A stretch of 38,487 bases of DNA from UBA7332 sp051652645 (GTDB lineage: Bacteria > Bacteroidota > Bacteroidia > Bacteroidales > UBA7332). The notes beneath the pieces are model-generated. The model was given only the letters and a program-made list of their open reading frames with translations. It was not told where the DNA came from and searched no databases. Below, in pieces: positions 25,857 to 34,019 of this stretch; positions within the stretch are counted from its first letter, which is position 1, and every line of letters starts with the position of its first letter. The stretch spans positions 1 through 38,487 of the forward strand of contig JBOFUP010000059.1 in NCBI GenBank assembly GCA_051652645.1, written 5' to 3'. A program made the translations under genes and the position numbers.

Positions 25857-28800
25857 TTAAAATCTAACATTAAAACCTAATGAATAAGTTGTCATCGCAG
25901 AGTATGAGTAACCTGTACTACCTGAGAATGATTGGCGTGGATCAAAACCTTTACGTGCTGACAACAAGAATAAGTTATCACCAACAAGATAGAACCTAAC
26001 ACCCTCAATACCAACTCTAGACAAAACTTTACCTGGTAAAGTATAACCAAGAGTAACGTTTCTCAAACTCAAATGAGATGCACTTGTGAGGAAGCGATCA
26101 GTTGTTGCATTAACATCCAATGAACCCTCTTGAAGACGTGGGATATTTGAGTTAGGATTCTCTGGTGTCCATCTATCATAAATATCCTTACTCCAGTTTG
26201 TACCTGCTGAACCTCCCGACATCAAAGACGCATATTGCGAATCCATAGCCCATCCTCCTATTTGATAAGAAAGAGCAACACTCATATCAAATTGGCGATA
26301 CTGAAGTGATGTATTGAAACCACCATAGACAGCAGGAATTGAAGATTTACCGTATTCATAACGATCTGCTTCATTCGTATTGTTAACCTTCTTTCTGCCA
26401 ACTACATTTCCGTTGTCATCATACTCATTAGCCCAGAATAAAGACTCTCCATTTTCAGGGTTCACACCTGCAAATTCAAATCCATACCAGTTATAAATAG
26501 ATGCACCTTTTCTCATCAGATAGTTACCTGTTGCCCACCCTGTTTGTGGTCTATCAGATGGTAATTCCATCAACTTATTAGTATAGTGTGTGAGGTTCAT
26601 ACCAACATTCCATCTAAGCTTAGAGCGTGAGATGATATCATATGAAAGTTCCGCCTCTATACCTGAGTTTCGCATTTTCATAGTGTTTTCCCAAATTGAA
26701 GATGGTGCACCCTGCGAAGGAGGTAACTGCTTTGAATAAAGAAGATCCCATGTCTTTTTGTAGAAATACTCAACAGATCCTGAGAATCTATTCCACAATC
26801 TAAAATCAAATCCTAAGTTGAAGTTATTACTCTTCTCCCATGTAAGATCTGGGTTACCTCTAAAGACATAAACCAAACCGATCTCTCCATCTTGTGGAAC
26901 TACTGTATACTGATCTTTATAAGGTGTAGAGTTTGGAACATTGTCATTACCTTGAGTACCAAAACTAGCCTTTAATTTCAAGTCTTGTATATTGTCAAAT
27001 CCCTGCATGAAGTCCTCTTGAGTAACTCTCCACGCACCACCAACAGACCAGAAACTACCCCATCTTGAGTCTGGGTGGAACTTCGAAGATCCATCCAAAC
27101 GATAACTTGCAGATAGGTAATACTTATCTCTATAGTTATATTTAGCTTGTGAGAAGTAACCCTCTAAAGAGTAAGTCTGCTTTGTTGACGAAGCATCAGT
27201 TAAAACCACACCATTGTCAAGTTCTGGATTCGTAGGAACAAAGAAGTTCTCTTTTGTAGCGCTTAAATTAGAGACAACATCACTCTTCGACTCGTGACCA
27301 AGAAGAGCCTCAAAAGTGTGCTTATCGTTAAATGTTCTACTCCAATTCAACAACTGATTGGCATTGAAAGCCATTGTCCTTGTTGAAGATTTTGTCGAAC
27401 GGCCATTTACATTCAATGCATCACCACCTATTGGTGTCTGAAAATCTATTGTCGATGTATTGAAGTTATCTGCACTTACGTTTACTGTGAATACAAAATC
27501 TTTCAAGAAGTTTATCTGAGCATAAACTTTTGCATTAACTACGTCCCTTTTTGACTCTCTGATATTATTTGCCTGCTGATCTATTGGGTTAGCATTTGCT
27601 CCAATAGGTCGCTTTAAGTAGTCCGAAGTACCATAATCATATACTCTTGAGCCATTAGAGCCCATAACATAATTACCATCAGCATCTCTAAGATAGACTG
27701 GGTAAATAGGTGCCACCTGCTGACCAAAGTAGAAAATGCTTGATGAATTTGTCCCTCCTACATTAGGCGCATTTGTTGTCAAAGTAGATGCTCCCAAGTT
27801 AAAACCAGTCTTCAACCAATCTGTAACAGTATAATCAATCTTTGTACGTGCTGAGTAACGCTTCAAGTTAGACTGTTCTGTGTAAGAATCCTCTGTTAGA
27901 AATCCAAACGATGTATAAGATGAAACCTTGTCTGTGCCTGCACTTATTGACAAGTTATTCTCTTGACGTAGCCCTGCTGAAAAAGCCTCGTCAAACCAGT
28001 TATCTTGATACAAAAGCTGCGCATTAGGATTCAAACGACCTGTTAGAGGATCAACCAACTTATCATTTGCAACATTAAAACTGTTATATCCACCTAATTG
28101 AGACACTAGATTAGAAGAGGCATACTGCCCTGCTTGGAAAGCCGATGCTCCTGCTCCATAATACTGCTGATTGCGCATTGCTTCCCAATAAAGCTCATAA
28201 TATTCAGAAGATGAATCCAAGACATCATACCCCCTAACACCTCGAACATTAAATCCAGTTCTATTATCTAGCGAAAGTGCCACTTTGCCTACCTTACCCT
28301 TACGAGTGGTAATCATAATTACACCATTTGCACCTCTAGCTCCATATAAAGAGTTCGACGCAGCGTCTTTAAGTACACTCATCGACTCAATATCTTGTGG
28401 ATTGATTGTATTCAAAGCGCCCTCATAAGGAACACCATCAACAACAATAAGAGGATTACTAGAAGCACTAATTGAACCTATACCACGAACTCTAATCGTA
28501 GCACTTGATCCTGGCTGACCCGATGAACTAGTCACCTGAACCCCAGCCATAGCTCCCTCTAGAGCTTTTGAGACTTCCGAAACTTGAAGCTTAGAGATCT
28601 TCTCCGACCCCATGTTACCAGCCGAACCTGTAAACGATGATTTCTTAGCAGTACCATAGGCAACAACAATGACCTCATCTAGGTCTTGACTTTGACTTAA
28701 AAGCTTCACAACTACTCGTGGTGACACAGCTACCTCCTGAGAGACCATACCCACATAACTAACAACTAACGTTCGTCCATCTGATGGAACACTCAAGGTG

Positions 28801-28976
28801 AAGTTTCCATCATAATCCGATACAGTACCTACCGTGGTACCTTTGACTACAATAGATGCACCAATTATAGGCTCACCATCATCGGCAGATACCACATGTC
28901 CCGTAACGTTAGTCTGAGCCCAAAGAGCAGAAGCTCCTAAGACAAACAACAAGAGAATAAAAGTAAATTTCCTCAT
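25857..28976 (-). CDS. SusC/RagA-family TonB-linked outer-membrane transporter
   Basis: This 1,039-aa protein has a signal peptide (1-20), then a carboxypeptidase-regulatory-like domain (about 23-95, VTGHVVSADDGEPIIGASI). The SusC signature DEVIVVAYGTAKKSSFTGS (about 98-116) and the plug domain (IRVRGIGS, NPLIVVDGVP, SLYGARGANGVIMITTRKG) follow. The rest is a 22-strand beta barrel with a typical end in YSLGFNVRF. It would import bulky nutrients with energy from TonB, with the SusD partner as lid. It is the first gene of the four-gene operon, and a long AT-rich region lies upstream. No sigma/anti-sigma pair or hybrid two-component regulator is adjacent in this window, so regulation is not evident apart from possible operator repeats upstream. 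The N-terminus lacks the extra STN domain of anti-sigma-coupled members. Confidence 0.96.
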   Translation of the reverse strand: MRKFTFILLLFVLGASALWAQTNVTGHVVSADDGEPIIGASIVVKGTTVGTVSDYDGNFTLSVPSDGRTLVVSYVGMVSQEVAVSPRVVVKLLSQSQDLDEVIVVAYGTAKKSSFTGSAGNMGSEKISKLQVSEVSKALEGAMAGVQVTSSSGQPGSSATIRVRGIGSISASSNPLIVVDGVPYEGALNTINPQDIESMSVLKDAASNSLYGARGANGVIMITTRKGKVGKVALSLDNRTGFNVRGVRGYDVLDSSSEYYELYWEAMRNQQYYGAGASAFQAGQYASSNLVSQLGGYNSFNVANDKLVDPLTGRLNPNAQLLYQDNWFDEAFSAGLRQENNLSISAGTDKVSSYTSFGFLTEDSYTEQSNLKRYSARTKIDYTVTDWLKTGFNLGASTLTTNAPNVGGTNSSSIFYFGQQVAPIYPVYLRDADGNYVMGSNGSRVYDYGTSDYLKRPIGANANPIDQQANNIRESKRDVVNAKVYAQINFLKDFVFTVNVSADNFNTSTIDFQTPIGGDALNVNGRSTKSSTRTMAFNANQLLNWSRTFNDKHTFEALLGHESKSDVVSNLSATKENFFVPTNPELDNGVVLTDASSTKQTYSLEGYFSQAKYNYRDKYYLSASYRLDGSSKFHPDSRWGSFWSVGGAWRVTQEDFMQGFDNIQDLKLKASFGTQGNDNVPNSTPYKDQYTVVPQDGEIGLVYVFRGNPDLTWEKSNNFNLGFDFRLWNRFSGSVEYFYKKTWDLLYSKQLPPSQGAPSSIWENTMKMRNSGIEAELSYDIISRSKLRWNVGMNLTHYTNKLMELPSDRPQTGWATGNYLMRKGASIYNWYGFEFAGVNPENGESLFWANEYDDNGNVVGRKKVNNTNEADRYEYGKSSIPAVYGGFNTSLQYRQFDMSVALSYQIGGWAMDSQYASLMSGGSAGTNWSKDIYDRWTPENPNSNIPRLQEGSLDVNATTDRFLTSASHLSLRNVTLGYTLPGKVLSRVGIEGVRFYLVGDNLFLLSARKGFDPRQSFSGSTGYSYSAMTTYSLGFNVRF

Positions 28977-29802
28977 TAGATTAAAACACTTAGATAATTA
29001 TATACACACTTTTACCCGAACTCATCTCTCAGCTGATGAACTCAAAGTAGATAATTCTAATAGATGTAAAGGATCTACGCCTTTTAAATGATATATAAGT
29101 AAGAATAGTTATGTAGGCTGAACACTCCGCAATACAAATCCGAATCCAAACGCTATACACCCGTAATCATTCGCAATATAGAGTTTTGTTTTTTCTAATA
29201 CATCAACTATTATTCACATTAACATTAATTTAACAACCCTGTTTAAACATTACAAATCAAGCCCAATTTACTCTATCTTTTAAATTATAAGAAGTAAAAA
29301 GCAAATAATTGTAAGCAAATTGAACCTAAACTTGTGAAATTAGAAAGATAACGCACAAAACTCTCCTAACAAATAGACAATACTCTTAGTTAACACTTAC
29401 AAATAATACTTCCAAAATAGCAAATAATACAAGAATTAAGCAGTAACTGAAATCAATTAGCTAAAAATGGAATAAAAAGGGATAAGGCAAGAATACAATT
29501 AATCACTAAAAACGAATAAGTAGAATCATAACGACACTATAAAAAAATTACATCTCATAAAAGTCCGCTTAGTATTCATCGTATATTAAAACAACTTTCC
29601 CTCTTGATAAAATAGAAAAGCAAAGTGTCAAATTGGATGTAAAAACAGCAAATAAACAACAAATAGCTCAAAGCTTAAAAACGTCAAAAAATTAACACTA
29701 GTAATAATAACAACACACCTACAGAAGAGCTTACACAATAATTAAATAACAACTTTATGGACAAAAGCGAACTTATCTACCTATAATATCCTTATAATAT
29801 AA
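28977..29802. other. Long AT-rich intergenic region between the SusC operon and thrS
   Basis: No credible gene is seen on either strand. The plus strand is unusually A-rich and T-poor over about 29,280-29,760. Near the SusC start there are direct repeats: GAACTCA at 29018-29024 and 29038-29044 (20-bp period) and TAGATAATT at 28991-28999 and 29048-29056. A minus-strand CTACTTTG (29043-29050), one base off the -7 consensus, could be the operon promoter. This divergent spacer must hold the start sites for both flanking genes. Confidence 0.5.
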
Positions 29803-29810
29803 TATCTTTG
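29803..29810 (+). promoter_or_regulatory. Likely -7 promoter box of thrS
   Basis: TATCTTTG at 29803-29810 matches the Bacteroidota -7 consensus TAnnTTTG. It gives a leader of roughly 30 nt before the ATG at 29848. No good -33 TTTG is present at the expected distance. Confidence 0.55.
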
Positions 29811-29847
29811 CACTACGATTTAATAAGTAATAAAAAACTTGTACCGT

Positions 29848-31788
29848 ATGATAAAAGTTCAATTTCCCGACGGCTCTGTTAGAGAGTATGCCAAAGGCAC
29901 TACTCCAAGACAAGTAGCCGAAAGCATTAGCTCCCGCCTTGCACAAGATATTATTGCTGCAAGCATCAATGGCGAGGAGTGGGACGTTATGCGCCCCATC
30001 GAAAACGATGGTGCAATTAAACTATACAAGTGGGATGACGCTGAGGGCAAACACGCCTTTTGGCACACATCGGCCCACTTATTGGCTGAAGCACTACAAT
30101 CGCTATATCCTGGCATCACCTTTGGTATAGGACCAGCACTTGAAAGCGGATTCTATTATGATGTAGATCCAGCTGAGGCTATCATTCGAGAGAGTGATCT
30201 ACCTACCATAGAGGCTAAGATGATGGAACTTGCTGCTCGCAAGGAGGAAGTTATCCGTAAAGAGATATCAAAAGCTGATGCTATTAAACTGTTCCAAGAC
30301 AGAGGAGAAGAGTACAAAGTAGAACTGATTAGCGAACTTGAGGATGGTCACATCACGACATACACTCAAGGTGATTTCACTGACCTTTGCCGCGGACCAC
30401 ACTTAGCAAACACAAGCATTATCAAAGCGGTTAAACTAACAGCCATTGCGGGTGCATATTGGAGAGGTGACGAGAAACGCAAACAGTTAACTCGCATCTA
30501 TGGCGTCAGCTTCCCTAAGAAAAAGATGCTAGAGGAGTACGTTACTATGATGGAGGAAGCAAAGAAACGCGACCACCGCAAAATTGGTAAAGAACTTGAG
30601 CTATTTATGTTCTCTCAGGCTGTTGGCCAAGGTCTTCCGTTATGGCTACCTCGTGGAACGGCACTACGCGACCGCTTAGAGATGTTCCTAAAACGTATTC
30701 AAAAACGTTTCGGCTACCAGCAGGTTATGACTCCTCATATTGGTGCTAAGCAGCTATATGTAACATCTGGTCACTACCAAAAGTATGGTAAAGACTCATT
30801 CCAACCAATACACACTCCAGATGAAAACGAAGAGTTCCTTCTAAAACCAATGAACTGTCCTCACCACTGTGAGATATTCAAGGCACTACCTCGCTCATAC
30901 AAAGATCTTCCTCTTCGTTTTGCTGAGTTCGGTACCGTATATCGCTACGAACAGTCGGGCGAGCTTCACGGATTGACTCGTGTACGAGGCTTTACTCAAG
31001 ATGATGCCCACATATTCTGTCGTCCAGACCAGCTTAAAGATGAGTTCCTAAAGGTTATGGATATAATATTCATCATCTTCAAGGCACTTAACTTCGAAAA
31101 CTTTGAAGCTCAAATATCACTTCGTGACCCAAACAACACGGAGAAGTATATAGGCTCAGATGAAAACTGGGAAAAAGCCGAAAGTGCTATTGTGGAGGCT
31201 TGTCAAGAAAAAGGACTTAAAGCTCGTGTTGAAACTGGTGAAGCTGCATTCTACGGACCTAAACTAGATTTCATGGTAAAAGATGCTATTGGTCGTCGCT
31301 GGCAACTTGGGACAATTCAGGTCGACTACAACCTTCCTGAACGTTTTGAGCTAGACTACACAGGATCTGACAACCAAAAGCACAGACCAGTAATGATTCA
31401 CCGTGCACCATTCGGTTCTATGGAGAGATTCGTTGCTGTTCTTATCGAACACACAGGAGGTAAATTCCCTCTATGGCTGACTCCAGATCAATGTGTCATC
31501 CTTCCTATCTCTGATAAGTATAACGACTATGCTAACGAGATTGCGCACCAACTAAACATGAGCGATATCCGCACACTTGTAGATGATCGTAACGAGAAGA
31601 TTGGCCGCAAAATCCGTGACAACGAGATGAAGCGAATTCCTTACCTACTTATTGTTGGTGAGAAAGAGGCTGAAAATGGTGAAATCTCTATCCGCAAGCA
31701 GGGTGAAGGTGACCAAGGTAGCATGAAAGTAGCTGACTTTGCTGCTATGATGAACCAATTGGTTGACGAACAGATGAACCAATATTGA
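29848..31788 (+). CDS. thrS: Threonyl-tRNA synthetase
   Basis: This 646-aa cytoplasmic class II enzyme joins threonine to tRNA-Thr. The domain order is standard: TGS domain (1-62), editing domain, catalytic core and anticodon-binding domain (from about 545, CVILPISDKY). The editing-site residues are present as HTSAH (His73, His77) and DLCRGPH. The class II core shows MNCPHHCEIF with the zinc cysteine, the motif 2 stretch RFAEFGTVYRYEQSGELHGL and HRAPFGSMERF near motif 3. The start was set at ATG 29848 (MIKVQFPDG), where the TGS domain begins; a TTG nine bases earlier would add MYR. Its codons look more biased than those of flanking genes, as expected for high expression. It is followed at once by a very strong terminator, and infC, rpmI and rplT, which often follow thrS in relatives, are absent here. 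Confidence 0.98.
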   Translation: MIKVQFPDGSVREYAKGTTPRQVAESISSRLAQDIIAASINGEEWDVMRPIENDGAIKLYKWDDAEGKHAFWHTSAHLLAEALQSLYPGITFGIGPALESGFYYDVDPAEAIIRESDLPTIEAKMMELAARKEEVIRKEISKADAIKLFQDRGEEYKVELISELEDGHITTYTQGDFTDLCRGPHLANTSIIKAVKLTAIAGAYWRGDEKRKQLTRIYGVSFPKKKMLEEYVTMMEEAKKRDHRKIGKELELFMFSQAVGQGLPLWLPRGTALRDRLEMFLKRIQKRFGYQQVMTPHIGAKQLYVTSGHYQKYGKDSFQPIHTPDENEEFLLKPMNCPHHCEIFKALPRSYKDLPLRFAEFGTVYRYEQSGELHGLTRVRGFTQDDAHIFCRPDQLKDEFLKVMDIIFIIFKALNFENFEAQISLRDPNNTEKYIGSDENWEKAESAIVEACQEKGLKARVETGEAAFYGPKLDFMVKDAIGRRWQLGTIQVDYNLPERFELDYTGSDNQKHRPVMIHRAPFGSMERFVAVLIEHTGGKFPLWLTPDQCVILPISDKYNDYANEIAHQLNMSDIRTLVDDRNEKIGRKIRDNEMKRIPYLLIVGEKEAENGEISIRKQGEGDQGSMKVADFAAMMNQLVDEQMNQY

Positions 31789-31796
31789 TATATATC

Positions 31797-31855
31797 ACAG
31801 AATAAAACAGAAGAGGGTGTGTCTAAGTGACACACCCTCTTCTGTTTTATTCTGT
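31797..31855 (+). terminator. Very strong terminator after thrS (27-bp perfect stem)
   Basis: 31797-31823 is perfectly complementary to 31829-31855 around the 5-nt loop TAAGT. Three more pairs follow after one mismatch. The core is GAGGGTGTGTC/GACACACCCTC and the descending arm ends in CTGTTTTATT. It begins 8 bp after the thrS stop. Confidence 0.92.
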
Positions 31856-31914
31856 TATAGGCACTAAAATAATGTAGTTACTCAACACAAGCGTTATTAA
31901 AAATAGAAAGAACC

Positions 31915-31965
31915 TTAGTTGACTAGGGATAAAATAAGACTACTGTTTTATCCCTAGCCAACTAA
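31915..31965. repeat. Orphan inverted repeat in the thrS-lepA intergenic region
   Basis: A 20-nt arm (31915-31934, TTAGTTGACTAGGGATAAAA) pairs with 31946-31965 with one mismatch, around an 11-nt loop. It belongs to no adjacent gene: thrS and lepA each have their own terminator nearer their stops. The surrounding 364-bp gap (31789-32152) contains no gene that I can recognise. Confidence 0.65.
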
Positions 31966-32050
31966 ATAGAGAACCTACTATCACTTCAAAATACAATAAT
32001 AGGCAACTAAAAACGATCAAAAGTTGGCAAAATAGAGGCGATAATTTACA

Positions 32051-32093
32051 GCAAAAAAAAGGATTGAACCCTTACGAAAAGAGTCCAATCCTT
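32051..32093 (-). terminator. Intrinsic terminator of lepA
   Basis: AAGGATTGAAC (32059-32069) pairs with GTCCAATCCTT (32083-32093) with one wobble. On the minus strand the stem is followed by T8 (plus A8 at 32053-32060). It lies about 60 bp after the lepA stop. Confidence 0.9.
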
Positions 32094-32152
32094 ATATGCT
32101 AAATATCTAACCTTCACAAAGATGAATTAGTATGATAGTTAGTAGCTATATA

Positions 32153-33940
32153 TTAATCAAGCTTCAATACAGCAAGGAAGGCTTTTTGAGGAACTTCTAC
32201 TGTACCAATTTGCTTCATACGCTTCTTACCCTTCTTCTGTTTCTCAAGAAGTTTACGCTTACGAGAGATATCACCACCATAACATTTTGCAGTCACATCC
32301 TTACGAACAGCTTTGATTGTCTCGCGAGCAATAATCTTAGCACCTACAGCCGCCTGAATAGCAATATCAAATTGCTGACGTGGGATAAGCTCTTTAAGCT
32401 TCTCACACATACGACGGCCAAAGGTTACAGAGTTGTCAACGTGAGTCAATGTGGAAAGTGCATCAACAGGCTCACCGTTAAGAAGAATATCTAGTTTAGC
32501 CAATCTTGATGGGCGGTGATCATGAATATGATAATCGAATGATGCATACCCTTTTGAGATTGATTTGAGCCTATCGTAGAAGTCTATAACGATCTCTCCA
32601 AGAGGTATATCGTAAATAATCTCCACTCGATCTCCTGAGATATACTCCTGCTTAACAAGCTCACCACGCTTTCCAAGACAAAGAGTCATGATTGGGCCTA
32701 TATATGTAGTATTTGTAATAACAGAAGCTCTAATATATGGCTCCTCAATCATCTCAATATTTGTAGGATCTGGAAGCCCCGATGGATTGTGCACCTCGAA
32801 AGTGTTACCTTTCTTGTCTGTTACTATATAAGAAACGTTTGGTACGGTAGTTATAACATCCATATCAAACTCCCTATCTAATCTCTCTTGAATTATCTCC
32901 ATGTGAAGCAATCCTAGGAATCCACAACGGAAACCAAATCCGAGAGCTATTGAACTCTCTGGTTGGAATGTCAAAGAGGCATCATTTAGCTGAAGTTTCT
33001 CAAGAGATGCTCTAAGATTCTCATAATCCTCTGCTTCGATTGGGTATACCCCAGCAAAAACCATAGGCTTCACCTCCTCGAAACCAGCAATACTCTTTTC
33101 GCATGGATTGGCTACATGTGTGATAGTATCACCCACCTTAACCTCTTTTGATGTTTTAATACCAGAGATTATATAACCAACATCACCACACCCTACTTCC
33201 GTTCGAGACTCCATATCTAGTCGAAGAATACCAATCTCATCAGCTTGGTACTCCTTACCAGTATTGAAAAACTTAACCTTATCTCCTTTGCGAATAGTAC
33301 CATTCTCTATCTTGAAATACGCTATAATTCCACGGAAAGAGTTGAATACGGAGTCAAAGATCAAAGCTTGCAGTGGAGCTTCTGGGTCACCTTTTGGTGA
33401 TGGGACGCGATGGATAATAGCCGAGAGAATCTCCTCAATACCAATACCAGTCTTACCACTAGCTCTGATAATATCTGATCTATCACACCCTAGAAGTTCA
33501 ATGATCTGATCTTCTACCTCCTCAGGCATTGCACTAGGGAGGTCGACTTTATTAACAATAGGAATGATCTCAAGATCATGTTCTATTGCCATATATAGGT
33601 TTGAGATTGTCTGTGCTTGAATGCCTTGAGCAGCATCAACGATCAAAAGAGCACCTTCACAGGCTGCAATTGAGCGAGACACCTCGTAAGAGAAGTCAAC
33701 GTGACCCGGAGTGTCAATAAGGTTTAGAGTATATTTAACCCCTTCATAGACATAGTCCATCTGAATGGCATGACTCTTAATTGTAATTCCACGCTCGCGC
33801 TCCAGGTCCATATTGTCCAATACTTGAGCTTGTAGCTCCTTGCCAGTCACAGTTTTGGTAAACTCCAAAAGACGGTCAGCAAGGGTACTCTTGCCGTGGT
33901 CAATATGGGCAATAATACAAAAGTTACGAATATTCTTCAT
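32153..33940 (-). CDS. lepA: Elongation factor 4 (LepA), translational GTPase
   Basis: This 595-aa protein is the ribosome-associated GTPase EF-4, linked to back-translocation or rescue of stalled ribosomes and to ribosome assembly. GTPase motifs are intact: AHIDHGKST (G1, about 11-19), RERGITIKSHAI (G2), DTPGHVDFSYE (G3) and NKVD (G4). Domains II, III and V follow (FGFRCGFLGLLHMEIIQERL is characteristic). The LepA-specific C-terminal domain holds CYGGDISRKRKLLEKQKKGK and ends in VPQKAFLAVLKLD. The length is typical. The ATG at 33940 directly precedes KNIRNFCIIAH. A -7-like box lies 30 bp upstream and a strong terminator downstream, so it is a single-gene unit convergent with thrS. Confidence 0.98.
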   Translation of the reverse strand: MKNIRNFCIIAHIDHGKSTLADRLLEFTKTVTGKELQAQVLDNMDLERERGITIKSHAIQMDYVYEGVKYTLNLIDTPGHVDFSYEVSRSIAACEGALLIVDAAQGIQAQTISNLYMAIEHDLEIIPIVNKVDLPSAMPEEVEDQIIELLGCDRSDIIRASGKTGIGIEEILSAIIHRVPSPKGDPEAPLQALIFDSVFNSFRGIIAYFKIENGTIRKGDKVKFFNTGKEYQADEIGILRLDMESRTEVGCGDVGYIISGIKTSKEVKVGDTITHVANPCEKSIAGFEEVKPMVFAGVYPIEAEDYENLRASLEKLQLNDASLTFQPESSIALGFGFRCGFLGLLHMEIIQERLDREFDMDVITTVPNVSYIVTDKKGNTFEVHNPSGLPDPTNIEMIEEPYIRASVITNTTYIGPIMTLCLGKRGELVKQEYISGDRVEIIYDIPLGEIVIDFYDRLKSISKGYASFDYHIHDHRPSRLAKLDILLNGEPVDALSTLTHVDNSVTFGRRMCEKLKELIPRQQFDIAIQAAVGAKIIARETIKAVRKDVTAKCYGGDISRKRKLLEKQKKGKKRMKQIGTVEVPQKAFLAVLKLD

Positions 33941-33970
33941 CTAAAATTGTAGTGCTAATTCTATTTGGTA

Positions 33971-33978
33971 CAAAGATA
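33971..33978 (-). promoter_or_regulatory. Likely -7 promoter box of lepA
   Basis: The minus strand reads TATCTTTG, an exact TAnnTTTG match identical to the thrS box, 30 bp before the ATG. No -33 TTTG was found at 19-21 bp. Confidence 0.5.
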
Positions 33979-34019
33979 GTAAAATTATGGATAACTACAG
34001 AATTACTACAGTATTGCAT

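Noticed and set aside
32132..32494. 120-codon plus-strand frame over the lepA 3' end
   Set aside because: It is antisense to the conserved LepA C-terminal domain, with no recognisable motif.
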